Positions 1-9,404 of a stretch of DNA of 64,000 bases are shown here, piece by piece. The notes beneath the pieces were generated by a model, which saw only the letters and a program-made list of their open reading frames with translations, was not told the DNA's origin and searched no databases. The DNA is from Paenibacillus sp. SYP-B4298. Lineage in GTDB: Bacteria > Bacillota > Bacilli > Paenibacillales > Paenibacillaceae. Location: positions 2,898,001 through 2,962,000 of the forward strand of contig NZ_CP115484.1 of the NCBI RefSeq assembly GCF_027627475.1, in the 5' to 3' direction. How positions within the stretch are numbered: the first letter of the stretch is position 1; the number at the start of each line of letters is the position of its first letter. A program made the translations under genes and the position numbers.

Positions 1-1410
1 GCGGCCGCCCTGATGGTGCACCAGCACCGACATTCGCTTGCGCTCCGAGTCGAACGGCAGCTCCTTCACCCGCTTGTAGATGCCATCCAGCGATTTGCCC
101 GATACGCCCAGCTTGGCCGCCAGCACCGCCAGCGCCCCTTCTGTCGGATCGCCCTGCAGCGTCCACTCCTCGGCTGGCTCCTCCTTGCTCCGGCGTCCCT
201 TCCGCTCGGAGTCTATCTGTGATCGCACCAGCGAGGCATTGTTGCACAGTGCAGCGACCTGCAATAGACGGCGCAGATGCTGATCATTCTTCAGATCGGC
301 GGGCGAGCCGTTCTCCGTCACCTCACCCACCGGCTCATAGCCTTCGCCGCTCACCTCCAGCCAGCGTCCGCCCATCCAGATGCGCGTCACCGTCATCTTG
401 TTCTGTGTCAGCGTCCCGGTCTTATCGGAGCAGATGACCGAGGCACAGCCGAGCGTCTCTACAGACGGCAGCTTGCGCACGATGGCCTTGCGCTTGATCA
501 TCCGCTGGACGCCGAGCGCCAGTGCGATCGTGACAATCGCAGGCAGCCCCTCCGGGATAGCTGCGACCGCCAGGCTCACTCCAGCCAGGAACATGCCATA
601 TGCCGGCTGGCCATGCAGGATGCCTGCCACGACGACCAGCAGGGTTAACGCGACGGCGACACCGATCAATATTTTGCCGAGCTGCTCCAGCCGATGCTGC
701 AGCGGGGTCTCCATCGCATCGGTCTGGGAGATCAGATCGGCGATTTTCCCCATCTCTGTATTCATGCCGGTGCGCACGACAATGGCTTTGCCTGTTCCGC
801 GCGTAATCATCGTGCCCATGAAGCCCAGGTTGCGCTGGTCGCCAAGCGGCAGCTCCGCATCCCCTATGCTAGCGGAGGACTTGCCGACCGGCACCGACTC
901 ACCGGTTAGAGCGGATTCCTCCGCGTACAGACTGCTCGTCTCCAGAAAACGCACATCTGCCGGCAGTCGATCCCCTGATTCCAGCAGCACGAGATCCCCC
1001 GGCACCAGCTCCACCGCAGGCACCTGCCGGGTCTGTCCATCCCGCACCACCTTTGCTGTCGGCGCAGACAGCTCCTTGAGCGCGCGCAGCGAGCGCTCCG
1101 CCCGGAACTCCTGAATGAAGCCGAGCACGCCATTAATGAGAATAATGGCCACAATCGTTAACGCATCCAGATACTCCCCCAGCAAACCGGATAGGAGCGT
1201 GGCTCCGACCAGCACAAGCACCATAAAATCCTTGAATTGGTTCAGCAGCAGAACGATCGGCGATATCCGTTTGCCCTCGGACAGCTCATTGCGGCCAAAT
1301 CGGGTCAGCCGCTCTGCCGCCTCGCTCTCGCCGAGCCCCTGCGCCGGTGCGCAGTCCAGCGCCTTGGACAGCTCGCTCTCATCCATCTGGTACCACTGTT
1401 TCTGTTCCAT
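1..1410 (-). CDS. Cation-transporting P-type ATPase (type II, Ca2+-like), C-terminus beyond window
   Basis: This is the first 470 residues of a P2-type ATPase; the rest lies left of the window. It should couple ATP hydrolysis to cation export across the cytoplasmic membrane. The N-terminal cation-ATPase domain is followed by paired membrane helices, the actuator-domain TGES motif, a PEGLP motif in the membrane segment typical of Ca2+-type pumps, and the phosphorylation motif DKTGTLTQ with its Asp at about residue 329. The start is the ATG at 1410, preceded by a GGAGGGAGA ribosome site. It diverges from rqcH across about 310 bp. The PEGLP motif argues for Ca2+ or Mn2+ over heavy metals, but the substrate is inferred. 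Confidence 0.9.
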   Translation of the reverse strand, partial: MEQKQWYQMDESELSKALDCAPAQGLGESEAAERLTRFGRNELSEGKRISPIVLLLNQFKDFMVLVLVGATLLSGLLGEYLDALTIVAIILINGVLGFIQEFRAERSLRALKELSAPTAKVVRDGQTRQVPAVELVPGDLVLLESGDRLPADVRFLETSSLYAEESALTGESVPVGKSSASIGDAELPLGDQRNLGFMGTMITRGTGKAIVVRTGMNTEMGKIADLISQTDAMETPLQHRLEQLGKILIGVAVALTLLVVVAGILHGQPAYGMFLAGVSLAVAAIPEGLPAIVTIALALGVQRMIKRKAIVRKLPSVETLGCASVICSDKTGTLTQNKMTVTRIWMGGRWLEVSGEGYEPVGEVTENGSPADLKNDQHLRRLLQVAALCNNASLVRSQIDSERKGRRSKEEPAEEWTLQGDPTEGALAVLAAKLGVSGKSLDGIYKRVKELPFDSERKRMSVLVHHQGGR

Positions 1411-1606
1411 TCCCTGTCTCCCTCCGCTTCACGCCGCCTTTTCACTGGCCCATAGGCCTGCAGGCATCGCCGTACAAGCCGGCCCTTGCCTACAATGTAT
1501 TCGGACAACCCGCAAAATATCCCAGCTTGGGGGTTAAGTTTTTGTCCCAACTATGGCATGATAGACAATAGAGCGCCCGCTCATGTCAGCAGAAGCATCG
1601 GCTCGA

Positions 1607-1684
1607 ATTAAGACATGTCTGAAAACGCTGAACGGATCAGATCGGTGAGAGATGCTCTTGAACGGGTTTTCAGATACGACCTCA
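1607..1684 (-). repeat. Palindromic repeat family, internally deleted copy F
   Basis: Both ends of the repeat family are present here (ATGTCTGAAAACGCTGAACGG on the left is shortened to about 20 bases, and GCTCTTGAACGGGTTTTCAGA on the right). The central 90 bp or so, including the GTACC/GGTAC core found in the five full copies, are missing. It lies in the 314-bp divergent intergenic region upstream of rqcH and ends about 20 bp before the rqcH ribosome site. Apart from this copy I see no clear feature in the region. Confidence 0.7.
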
Positions 1685-1724
1685 TATTATTGCTTGGATT
1701 GAATAAAAAGGAGAAATGACAATC

Positions 1725-3560
1725 ATGGCCCTTGACGGCATCGTAACAAGCGCTATAGCCAGTGAGCTGAAGTCGCTCATCGGCGCGCGTATTCATAAAA
1801 TTCATCAGCCCAACCCGCGGGATCTGGTGCTGCAAATTCGCGGCAACGGCAGCCAGGTCAAGCTGCTGTTATCGGCCAACCCGACCTATCCGCGCGTTCA
1901 TCTGACCCAGCAGAGCTTCGTCAACCCGCTGGAGGCTCCCATGTTCTGCATGCTGATGCGCAAATATTGCGAAGGCGGCGTCATTGAACAGTTGGAGCAG
2001 ACCGGACGCGAGCGGGTGCTGCACCTGTCTGTACGGCGGCGCGATGAGCTCGGCGACGTCTCTCTCAAAACGATCGTCATCGAGCTGATGGGCCGGCACA
2101 GCAATATTATATTGCTCGACCCGCATACCGGGACGATTCATGACGGCATCCATCATGTCACCCCGACCATCTCCAGCTATCGGGTCATCATGCCCGGCAG
2201 CACCTACCTGGCTCCACCGGATCAGCATAAGGCTGACCCGGTGACGATCAGCAGCCAGGCCGCATTCCATGCTGCGCTTGAAGCGGCAGCGCAGGAGGAG
2301 CAGCGTGCAGCAGACAAGCTGCTCGTCGCAGCCTTCAGCGGCATCAGCCCGCTGCTGGCGCGCGAGATCGCTTACCGCGCCGCGGCGAAGGGCGGCTCGC
2401 TGGCGGGTCAGCCAGATGATGTCCGGCCTGGCAGCGAACCGACAGCCATCGACCTGCCTGAAGCGGCGCCAGCCACTGCACAAGCAGGCCACGACTCACT
2501 CTGGCACAGCTTCGACGAGATCATGCAGCAGGTGCGCAGCGACAGCTACACTCCGGTCATCGCGGTTAACGAGGACGGCAAAGCTTATTTCTCCGTCACG
2601 GCGCTCACCCATCTGCAGGAAGCCCAGCAGGAGCATTATGCGTCTGTCAGTGCGTGTCTTGAGGCCTATTATGGCGATAAGGCCGAGCGGGATACAGTGA
2701 AGCAGCGCGCGGGCGACCTTGTTCGCTTCGTGCATAATGAGAAGAACAAGAACATCAAGAAGATCGACAAGCTCCGCCAGACACTGGAGGAGGCCAAGGA
2801 GGCCGACAAGTACAGAGTGATGGGCGAGCTGCTGACCGCTTATATGCATCAGATCGAGCGGGGCCAGAGCAGCATTGAGGTCATTAATTACTATGAGGAA
2901 GAGCAGCCGCTGGTGTCCATTGCGTTAGACCCGCAGCTAACCCCTTCGGAGAATGCGCAGCGCTATTTCAAGAGCTATACGAAAGCCAAAAACAGCATCC
3001 TTGCTGTCAATGAGCAGATCACTGCTGCTGAGGAGGACATTCGTTATTTCGATTCGTTGCTACAGCAGTTGGAGAGCGCGGCGCTGACCGATCTGGAGGA
3101 AATTCGCGAGGAGCTGGTGGAGCAGGGCTATCTGAAGGCCAGACACCGCAAAGGACCGAAGAAGAAAAAGCCAGCCCGACCTGCTCTGCTCCATTACACC
3201 TCGTCGGAGGGCGTCGCTATTCTAGTCGGCAAAAATAATACGCAAAACGAGTATTTGACCAACCGGCTTGCTGGCACTTCCGATACATGGCTGCATACGA
3301 AGGACATTCCCGGCTCCCATGTCGTCATTCGCGAGACCAGCTTCGGCAACGCGACCTTGGAGGAGGCAGCCATGCTGGCGGCCTATTACAGCCAGGCGAA
3401 ATCCTCAAGCATGGTGCCGGTCGACTACACGATGATCCGCCATGTCCGCAAGCCGAACGGCTCGAAGCCGGGCTATGTCATCTATGACAATCAGAAGACG
3501 GTGTTCGTCACACCGGATGAGCAGCGCATCAAGGCGTTGCCTTGTCAGGTGAAGTCGTAG
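1725..3560 (+). CDS. rqcH: RqcH (NFACT family), ribosome quality control
   Basis: The 611-residue protein matches bacterial RqcH/YloA (NEMF family). It binds obstructed 50S subunits with peptidyl-tRNA and recruits tRNA-Ala to add C-terminal alanine tails that mark stalled peptides for degradation. The NFACT-N domain begins MALDGIVTS and carries the conserved stretch KIHQPNPRDLVLQIR. A long helical coiled-coil middle (about residues 290-460) follows, then the NFACT-R domain with WLHTKDIPGSHVVIR. I chose the ATG at 1725 because it matches the family N-terminus and stands 11 nt after AAAAAGGAG; the ATG at 1716 is only 2 nt from it. A 19-bp hairpin follows the stop. Family members were formerly called fibronectin-binding proteins. 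Confidence 0.95.
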   Translation: MALDGIVTSAIASELKSLIGARIHKIHQPNPRDLVLQIRGNGSQVKLLLSANPTYPRVHLTQQSFVNPLEAPMFCMLMRKYCEGGVIEQLEQTGRERVLHLSVRRRDELGDVSLKTIVIELMGRHSNIILLDPHTGTIHDGIHHVTPTISSYRVIMPGSTYLAPPDQHKADPVTISSQAAFHAALEAAAQEEQRAADKLLVAAFSGISPLLAREIAYRAAAKGGSLAGQPDDVRPGSEPTAIDLPEAAPATAQAGHDSLWHSFDEIMQQVRSDSYTPVIAVNEDGKAYFSVTALTHLQEAQQEHYASVSACLEAYYGDKAERDTVKQRAGDLVRFVHNEKNKNIKKIDKLRQTLEEAKEADKYRVMGELLTAYMHQIERGQSSIEVINYYEEEQPLVSIALDPQLTPSENAQRYFKSYTKAKNSILAVNEQITAAEEDIRYFDSLLQQLESAALTDLEEIREELVEQGYLKARHRKGPKKKKPARPALLHYTSSEGVAILVGKNNTQNEYLTNRLAGTSDTWLHTKDIPGSHVVIRETSFGNATLEEAAMLAAYYSQAKSSSMVPVDYTMIRHVRKPNGSKPGYVIYDNQKTVFVTPDEQRIKALPCQVKS

Positions 3561-3572
3561 CCAGCACATAAT

Positions 3573-3629
3573 CAACAGGAGTGCGCCCGCTATGCCGTCC
3601 TTGACGGGAAAGCGGGCGCACTCCTGTTG
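3573..3629 (+). terminator. Strong hairpin after rqcH
   Basis: A 19-bp perfect inverted repeat (3573-3591 with 3611-3629, GC-rich inner arm) is followed by a T-rich TGTTGTTGTCTG. It separates the convergent rqcH and GPH symporter genes and could act for both. The T tract is poor, so the terminator role is inferred. Confidence 0.6.
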
Positions 3630-3651
3630 TTGTCTGTCGCATATAGAAGCC

Positions 3652-5025
3652 TCAGCCTGGTGTATGACCAGCGTGCTCGACTTCGGCCTGCTCTCGTCTT
3701 GCCTCCAGTTCGCGATGCATCTGCTTCTCGATGGGATCGATATTATAGAACAGATACAAGAGCACACATATCGTAAAGCAGATAAACGGTGTCCATATAA
3801 AGTTGAACTGAATGGCTCCGAGGCCTGAAGCCGCCTGCTCCGCACCCGGAACATAATGACCCCTTGCCAAAATCCAGGCAGCCAGCGCGCCGCCGATCCC
3901 CATTCCAAACTTGACGCCAAAGGAGCTGGAGGCCGTCAGCAAGCCTTGGGCTCTCACTCCTGATTTCCATTCTCCGTAATCGACCGTATCCGCCAGCATC
4001 GCATACATCAGACCCACCGGCAGTCCGATGCCGATATTGCCGATGATGACGGCTCCGACCAGCAGCGCAACCGAGCCCCACTCTGCTCCAGCATAAGCCA
4101 GCAGCAGACTGCCTGCTCCGATGGACATACCGATCAGCGAAGTGGCGCGCTTGCCGATTCGTCCGGCAATCATCGGCATCAGGGCAATCCCGAGCAGCAT
4201 GAGCACATTTAATCCGTTGATGAGCGGAACAAGATCCTCGCGCCCCAGATTATATTTCAGGAAGAACACGGTCGACTGGCTCTTACTCGTAAATGCCACC
4301 CAGAACGATACATTAATGAGCAGCAGCAGGAACCAGGGTCGATTGCCCTTGAGCGCCCGGACGCTCTCCTTGAAGGTCACCGTCTTCTTTCCGCCAGTAT
4401 AGGTTACCCGCTCGCGTGTATTGGCAAAGGTTGTCAGGAAGAACACGACAGCAATCGATGCGAATAGCACCATGGTCCAGAAAAACCCCTGCTGCTGATC
4501 GCCCTTGCCGAACACGGCCACCAGCGGCAGCGCGGCAACGCTTACAATTAATCCGCCCAGTTGACCCAGAATCATGCGAACCGAGTTGACAACCGTTCGT
4601 TCCTGCGAGTTACGGGTCATGCTAGTCAGCAGCGAGGTCAATGGCAAATTGATTGCGGCATACAAAATACCAAGCGCAATGTAAGTCACATAGGCATAAG
4701 CCAGCTTGCCTGTATCGCTGAAATCGGGCGTCAAGAAGGTCAGCACCGCTACGATGGCAAAGGGAGCGGCCAGCCAGAGAAAATAGGGTCGTGACTTGCC
4801 CCATCTCGTATTCGTCCGGTCAATCAGCATCCCAATAATGGGACTATCAAAAGCATCGATGATCCGCGCGACAAGAAATAATGTTCCGACTGCCGCGACC
4901 TGCAAACCGTATACATCCGTATAAAAGTACATCAAATACATTGTAATCATTTGAAAGACAATATTCGAGGCCGTATCGCCCAAGCCGTAGCTGATGCGTT
5001 CCTTCCAAGATACCTGATTGCCCAT
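3652..5025 (-). CDS. GPH-family sugar:cation symporter (MFS)
   Basis: A 457-residue, 12-helix carrier of the glycoside-pentoside-hexuronide:cation symporter family (MelB/XylP/YicJ type). It begins SWKERISYGLGDTASN, the family signature with the Asp that helps bind the cation, and has the loop DRTNTRWGKSRPYFLW near residue 80. It should import the sugar that the two upstream enzymes process. The start at 5025 has GGGGAG 10 nt upstream; the in-frame ATG at 5046 has no ribosome site. It is last in a minus-strand operon after the oxidoreductase, with an 85-nt gap holding a hairpin. The substrate cannot be read from the sequence. Confidence 0.88.
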   Translation of the reverse strand: MGNQVSWKERISYGLGDTASNIVFQMITMYLMYFYTDVYGLQVAAVGTLFLVARIIDAFDSPIIGMLIDRTNTRWGKSRPYFLWLAAPFAIVAVLTFLTPDFSDTGKLAYAYVTYIALGILYAAINLPLTSLLTSMTRNSQERTVVNSVRMILGQLGGLIVSVAALPLVAVFGKGDQQQGFFWTMVLFASIAVVFFLTTFANTRERVTYTGGKKTVTFKESVRALKGNRPWFLLLLINVSFWVAFTSKSQSTVFFLKYNLGREDLVPLINGLNVLMLLGIALMPMIAGRIGKRATSLIGMSIGAGSLLLAYAGAEWGSVALLVGAVIIGNIGIGLPVGLMYAMLADTVDYGEWKSGVRAQGLLTASSSFGVKFGMGIGGALAAWILARGHYVPGAEQAASGLGAIQFNFIWTPFICFTICVLLYLFYNIDPIEKQMHRELEARREQAEVEHAGHTPG

Positions 5026-5060
5026 GGCCGATTCGCTCCCCTGCATAATGTGTTTGATGT

Positions 5061-5095
5061 GACCCCGCCCTTGCAGAACGTGGGAGGGCAGGGTC
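5061..5095 (-). other. Intra-operon hairpin between oxidoreductase and symporter genes
   Basis: GACCC (5061-5065) and GCCCT (5067-5071) pair with AGGGC (5085-5089) and GGGTC (5091-5095), giving an interrupted 10-bp stem. There is no T tract, so it looks more like an mRNA-stabilising or processing element than a terminator. Confidence 0.45.
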
Positions 5096-5110
5096 TCATA
5101 TGAATCAGAA

Positions 5111-6211
5111 CTACACGAAGCGGATTTCCTTACCTGTACGGGAGGATTCGTATATGGCCTCCAGAATTTGTGTAACTACCAACGCTTCCTCTGGCTTCAC
5201 CAGTGGCTCCTTGTCCTCTATAATCGCCTCCAGCCACTGTCTGGCTTCCCGATCCGCTTCATTCTCCACCTTGGAGCCATAGTACGGAATCGATGCATTC
5301 ATCTCCGGGCGAACCTCAACCAGCTTCCCGTAGATTTCGGTATTCAACAGCAGCTCCGGCCCACCGCCGCTTGCACTGCGGCGCATCTCCGCGCCGCCCT
5401 TCGTTCCGCTAAGCGTCGTCATCGCCTCGCGCACATCCAGTGTATTGAGCGCCCAGGAGGCTTCAAGATAGATGACCGCTCCGTTCTCCATCTTAATATA
5501 ACCAACAGCAGAATCCTCAACCTCGTATTCATCGGGATTCCATGGTCCGAATAGATTCGCCCGATTCTGATTCTTCAGCTTCTGGAATACGCTGCCGGAG
5601 ACGGATTGCACCCGGTAATCGTTCATATACCATAAGGCGAGATCAAGCGCATGGGTGCCAATATCGATCAGCGGCCCTCCGCCCTGCTTCTCCTTATCCA
5701 TGAACACGCCCCATGTCGGAACCGCGCGGCGGCGGACAGCATGTGCCTTGGCCATATAGATGTCTCCCAGATACCCGTCCTCACACGCTTCCTTCAGCAT
5801 CAGCGCATCTTCCCTGAACCGGTTCTGATAGGCGATGGTCAGCTTCTTCCCGTGCTTATTGGCGGCATCAATCATGGATTGCGCTTCCAGCGAATGAATC
5901 GCCATCGGCTTCTCGCACATCACATGCTTGCCGGACTCCAGCGCAGCAATGGTAATCTCGGCATGGGAGCTGTTCGGAGTCAAGACGTGTACGACATCAA
6001 GAGCTTGATCCCGGAGCAATTCCATGTAATCGGTATATATTTTGGCATCTGCCGTGCCATACTGCCTGGCTGCAATAGCCGCCCGCTCTTCTACGATGTC
6101 GCAAAATGCCGTCAGCTCCGCCAGCTCGGTGAGCTTGGACAAGGCTGGTAAATGCTTGGCGTGAGCGATTCCGCCACAGCCGATAATGCCAATCTTCAAG
6201 GGTTGTCTCAT
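5111..6211 (-). CDS. Gfo/Idh/MocA-family NAD(P)-dependent oxidoreductase
   Basis: A 366-residue dehydrogenase with an N-terminal Rossmann fold (GIIGCGGIAHAKHLP, residues 7-21), the family EKP motif in GKHVMCEKPMAI (Lys near residue 99), and the C-terminal alpha/beta substrate domain with GPLIDIGTHALDLALWY. Family members oxidise sugars, inositols or amino-sugar derivatives in the cytoplasm. It lies 31 nt after the isomerase-like gene and before the symporter, so all three probably form one catabolic operon under the LacI-type regulator upstream. Inositol dehydrogenase is possible but unproven. Confidence 0.9.
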   Translation of the reverse strand: MRQPLKIGIIGCGGIAHAKHLPALSKLTELAELTAFCDIVEERAAIAARQYGTADAKIYTDYMELLRDQALDVVHVLTPNSSHAEITIAALESGKHVMCEKPMAIHSLEAQSMIDAANKHGKKLTIAYQNRFREDALMLKEACEDGYLGDIYMAKAHAVRRRAVPTWGVFMDKEKQGGGPLIDIGTHALDLALWYMNDYRVQSVSGSVFQKLKNQNRANLFGPWNPDEYEVEDSAVGYIKMENGAVIYLEASWALNTLDVREAMTTLSGTKGGAEMRRSASGGGPELLLNTEIYGKLVEVRPEMNASIPYYGSKVENEADREARQWLEAIIEDKEPLVKPEEALVVTQILEAIYESSRTGKEIRFV

Positions 6212-6242
6212 ACGTTTACGACCTCCATCGCTTCAAATATTA

Positions 6243-7100
6243 TTAATTAGGCTGAATAAGTTGAGAGATATAATCGTAGCTGATCTGCACGCTGTCCAAC
6301 TGATTGCGGTTCGTCCAGTCCTGCTCGATGAACAGATAGCGAGCCTCCGGCTTCTTCGAGAACGCTTCCACGATCGCTGGAATATTCATCACGCCTTGTC
6401 CTGCTTCGGTGAAGTATTCCACCCGATGCAGCTTGATCATCAGCTCCATGTCGATGCGGGCATCGTTGCCGATCAGCTCGAACAAATTGACGGGCTGGGC
6501 GCTTGCCGGCAGATCCTTCTGATGCAGCAGGTCACAGCGATCGCCAAGCTTCTCCAGATAAGCGATCGGATCGATTCCGCCCCTCATGGCCCAATACGTG
6601 TCAAACTCGAACTTCACCAGTTCCGGCTCGGTGTGCTCGACAATAAGATCCATGGCATACTGTCCGTCAAAGAGCTGGAACTCCTCAAAATGATTGTGGT
6701 AGTACAACTGAAGCCCATGCTGCTTGAAGTATTGACCCGCTTTATTAAGCTGTGTACACATGTCGAGCACCTCTTGCTTGCTTGCATAGAAAGCGATTGC
6801 AATGGCGACAGAATCAAAGCCCACCTCTTTGGCATAAGCCACAATCTTCTCCGCGTTCTCCTCCGTCAAAAACCCAAGATCAATGTGAGCGGATACACCC
6901 TTCAGCCCATACTTGTCGAAAGCCTGCTTCAATTCAACAGGATTCAGACCGCCGACTGTACCCCCGATGTTGTTGGCATCATGGAAGAAGAGCTCCACAT
7001 TTTTGAAACCGATTGCAGATACCTTTGCCAATGTTCCTTCAAAATCCTTAGTCAGTTCGTCTCTGACCGAGTAAAGCTGTAAGCCAAATTGCAAGCTCAT
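6243..7100 (-). CDS. Sugar phosphate isomerase/epimerase (IolE/AP-endonuclease-2 TIM barrel)
   Basis: A 285-residue xylose-isomerase-like TIM barrel. It starts MSLQFGLQLYSVRDEL and contains FKNVELFFHD, HNHFEEFQLFDG and EFDTYWAMRGGID, metal-ligand-bearing motifs of the IolE/IolI and hydroxypyruvate isomerase group. The start at 7100 is chosen because GAGGAGG lies 8 nt upstream; the ATG at 7124 would place that ribosome site inside the gene. It is first in the operon, directly after the two palindromic operators. The likely job is isomerisation, epimerisation or dehydration of the imported sugar or its keto product. Confidence 0.85.
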   Translation of the reverse strand: MSLQFGLQLYSVRDELTKDFEGTLAKVSAIGFKNVELFFHDANNIGGTVGGLNPVELKQAFDKYGLKGVSAHIDLGFLTEENAEKIVAYAKEVGFDSVAIAIAFYASKQEVLDMCTQLNKAGQYFKQHGLQLYYHNHFEEFQLFDGQYAMDLIVEHTEPELVKFEFDTYWAMRGGIDPIAYLEKLGDRCDLLHQKDLPASAQPVNLFELIGNDARIDMELMIKLHRVEYFTEAGQGVMNIPAIVEAFSKKPEARYLFIEQDWTNRNQLDSVQISYDYISQLIQPN

Positions 7101-7133
7101 GAGTATATCCTCCTCAAGATTCATAGTTTCACA

Positions 7134-7153
7134 AAATGTAATGGATTACATTT
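7134..7153. promoter_or_regulatory. Operator O1, perfect 20-bp palindrome for a LacI-type repressor
   Basis: AAATGTAAT-GG-ATTACATTT is a perfect inverted repeat with a 2-bp centre. It lies 34 nt upstream of the isomerase start, downstream of the predicted -10. LacI-family operators are palindromes of this size, although their usual centre is CG. Confidence 0.75.
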
Positions 7154-7166
7154 AAAATTGCAGAAT

Positions 7167-7195
7167 GTTTTAATTTTCCTTAAATATAACCTCAA
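7167..7195 (-). promoter_or_regulatory. Predicted promoter of the sugar operon
   Basis: On the minus strand TTGAGG (7195-7190) and TAAAAC (7172-7167) are separated by 17 bp, a fair sigma-A match. It lies between the two operators, which would suit repression by looping or steric block. Confidence 0.5.
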
Positions 7196-7200
7196 CCTCA

Positions 7201-7220
7201 TAATGTAACGGATTACATTT
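7201..7220. promoter_or_regulatory. Operator O2, second copy of the palindrome
   Basis: TAATGTAAC-GG-ATTACATTT repeats O1 with two changes in the left arm. The centres of O1 and O2 are 67 bp apart, and O2 lies just upstream of the predicted -35. Confidence 0.7.
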
Positions 7221-7362
7221 TGTGTTTTGAGTATACCGAATCCACGACGATTCGTCAATGCTTTCTTGCAAGTGGTCATCCGGTGCACATCCTGCGCTGT
7301 CATCAGCCTCATTGGGAATTGGCATTCCAGGAAAGGCTCCCCTCTCCCGAATGCCTTACTCT

Positions 7363-8406
7363 CTAGCCTTGTGCTGAGCCTGTCGGATGATCCGCTTTGA
7401 CCAAGCCGCCCCTGGTTGATTCCCGTTCCAATAGCTCATGCGCCAGCATTACATTCTCATAGCGCTTTTCCGTATTCGTCATATTATGAATCAATTGATC
7501 CATGGCGCTATAGCCCAGATCATACTTGGGCTGATGCACGGTAGTCAGGGCAGGCAATGCCATTGTAGCCTCCCTTGTATTATCAAATCCGATGACCGAC
7601 AGCTCCTCTGGAATGCTTCTGCCAAGCTGGCGTACCGCGTTGACACAGCCAACGGCCAGCAGGTCGCTTAGACAAAAAATTGCGGTAGGGGGCTCCGGCA
7701 GCTTAAGCAGTGCCTGCGCCAGCCTTGCCCCATCCTCATGATGTCCCTCACCAAACAGAATACGCTCGTCCGCATACGGAAGCTGATATTGCTCCAGCGC
7801 TCTTCTATAGCCGCTTAATCTAAGCTGGGTGGAGTGCAGCTCGGGCAACCCCCCGATCAAGCCAATACTCCGATGCCCTTCATTGATCAGATAACAGGTC
7901 GCTTCGTAAGCAGCCTTCTCATCATCGATGGATACGTTGCAGGTATGGGAGGCCTCCTTCACCTCACAGCACTGCACAATATTGTAGCGCTGACCGAGTG
8001 CGCTCAGCTCCTCCCCAGAGAGCGAAGAACTGAACACAATTACCCCGTCCACCAGCCTGTTCTTCACCATCCGAAACAGCTCTTGCTCACGCTCCATTGC
8101 ATTCGACGTCGGGCATACAAGCACATAATATCCGGCCTCCTGCCCTCTGGCTTCAATCCCTCTGACGATGTCAGCAAAAATGGAACGATCCAGATTCGGT
8201 GTCAGAACGAGCACCTTCATCGTCTCTGATCTGCGCAGATCGCGTCCGAGTAAATTAGGCTCATATTCAAATTTATCGATGACACTGAGCACCTTTTCCC
8301 TTGTTTTGCTCTTGACGAGCGGACTGCCGTTCATCACTCTGGATACCGTTGCTACAGATACCCCCGCCAATTTCGCCACTTCCTGTATCGTCATCGTCTT
8401 CTGCAT
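7363..8406 (-). CDS. LacI-family transcriptional regulator of the adjacent sugar operon
   Basis: A 347-residue regulator with an N-terminal helix-turn-helix (TIQEVAKLAGVSVATVSRVM, residues 5-24) and the hinge plus periplasmic-binding-like sensor domain. The sensor includes VDGVIVFSS, NVSIDDEKAAYEAT and SVIGFDNT. The ATG at 8406 follows GGGGGGATATAGAGAG and gives the standard short LacI N-terminus; an upstream ATG at 8436 lacks a site. Its position 260 bp upstream of the operon, with two matching palindromes in between, makes it the likely repressor. The inducer is unknown. Confidence 0.9.
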   Translation of the reverse strand: MQKTMTIQEVAKLAGVSVATVSRVMNGSPLVKSKTREKVLSVIDKFEYEPNLLGRDLRRSETMKVLVLTPNLDRSIFADIVRGIEARGQEAGYYVLVCPTSNAMEREQELFRMVKNRLVDGVIVFSSSLSGEELSALGQRYNIVQCCEVKEASHTCNVSIDDEKAAYEATCYLINEGHRSIGLIGGLPELHSTQLRLSGYRRALEQYQLPYADERILFGEGHHEDGARLAQALLKLPEPPTAIFCLSDLLAVGCVNAVRQLGRSIPEELSVIGFDNTREATMALPALTTVHQPKYDLGYSAMDQLIHNMTNTEKRYENVMLAHELLERESTRGGLVKADHPTGSAQG

Positions 8407-8465
8407 CTCTCTATATCCCCCCCAAATCGAAGGCATCTGCCGCTGCTTCAGGAACCTCGCTCCGC

Positions 8466-9404
8466 TTACATCTGCCGCAGCCGACGGATCAACTGGACAT
8501 CTACAGTCTTGCTGCCCAGCTCCCCGTGAAATACAACACCCTCACGCTCTCCATGGTAATCCGAACCAGCCGTCTCGATCAACCCGTACCGTCTGGCCAG
8601 GGCACGATAACGCTCCTCATCCTCCGGTGAATGCTCCGAATGAGCCACCTCGATACCCTTCGCCCCATAACGGATAATCTCCTCCACCAGCGCATCATCC
8701 CCATATAGCCCCGGATGGGCAATGACACTGATGCCTCCTGCCTCCCGAATCCAATCGACCGCTTCAAATGGCGTTACGCGCGGCAGGCTCACATAGCCTG
8801 GCTTGCCTGAGGCGAGCCATTGCTCGAACGCCTCGTACATGCTGGGAACAACGCCCTTCTCCACCAGCACTGCCGCGATATGCGGCCTGCCGACACTGCG
8901 CCCCTTCCCTTTTCCCTTGCCCGACTCATCGTTGCTGTCTCCACTACTGCTCTGCTCAGCCGCCGCACGCCTAGCCGCTTCATGAACCTCCTCCAGCGTA
9001 ATCGCGATGCCGTGTTGCTGCAGCTTGGCAATAATCTGCTCATTGCGCCGCGCGCGACCCATGCGCAGTTGCTCCAGCCGCTCCTGCCATTCCCGATTAT
9101 GTAGATCGGCGTAATAGCCGAGAATATGAATATCCTTGCCATTCATGGAAGAGCTGATCTCGACGCCGGGAATGACCGTCACACCCAGCTCCTGCCCTGC
9201 GCTCAGCGCCTCCTCTACCCCGGCCATCGTATCATGATCGGTTACAGCCAGTGCAGCCAGCCCCTTCCTGGCAGCCTTGCGCACGACCTCGTAAGGCTTA
9301 TTCGTTCCATCCGAAGCCGTCGTATGAACATGCAGATCGGCCCGACTTCCAAGGTTCTCCATGGATTCGCCATTTCCTCCGGTCAACGATTTATCTATAG
9401 CCAT
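8466..9404 (-). CDS. PHP-domain phosphoesterase (RNase AM/TrpH-like)
   Basis: A 312-residue PHP protein with the metal motifs DLHVHTTASDG, TDHDTMAG, PGVEIS and C-terminal AHPGLYG, and GSDYHGE near residue 290. TrpH-type enzymes act on 3',5'-nucleoside bisphosphates and on RNA 5' ends. A Gly/Ser/Lys-rich insertion (about residues 150-170) interrupts the middle domain. The ATG at 9404 overlaps the stop of the upstream LysR gene by 10 nt, which suggests translational coupling and supports this start. An internal ATG at 9362 is an alternative. Confidence 0.88.
   Translation of the reverse strand: MAIDKSLTGGNGESMENLGSRADLHVHTTASDGTNKPYEVVRKAARKGLAALAVTDHDTMAGVEEALSAGQELGVTVIPGVEISSSMNGKDIHILGYYADLHNREWQERLEQLRMGRARRNEQIIAKLQQHGIAITLEEVHEAARRAAAEQSSSGDSNDESGKGKGKGRSVGRPHIAAVLVEKGVVPSMYEAFEQWLASGKPGYVSLPRVTPFEAVDWIREAGGISVIAHPGLYGDDALVEEIIRYGAKGIEVAHSEHSPEDEERYRALARRYGLIETAGSDYHGEREGVVFHGELGSKTVDVQLIRRLRQM

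Noticed and set aside
5061-5095. Intra-operon hairpin as a terminator separating the symporter from its operon
   Set aside because: It has no T tract, the genes are functionally linked, and no separate promoter is evident.
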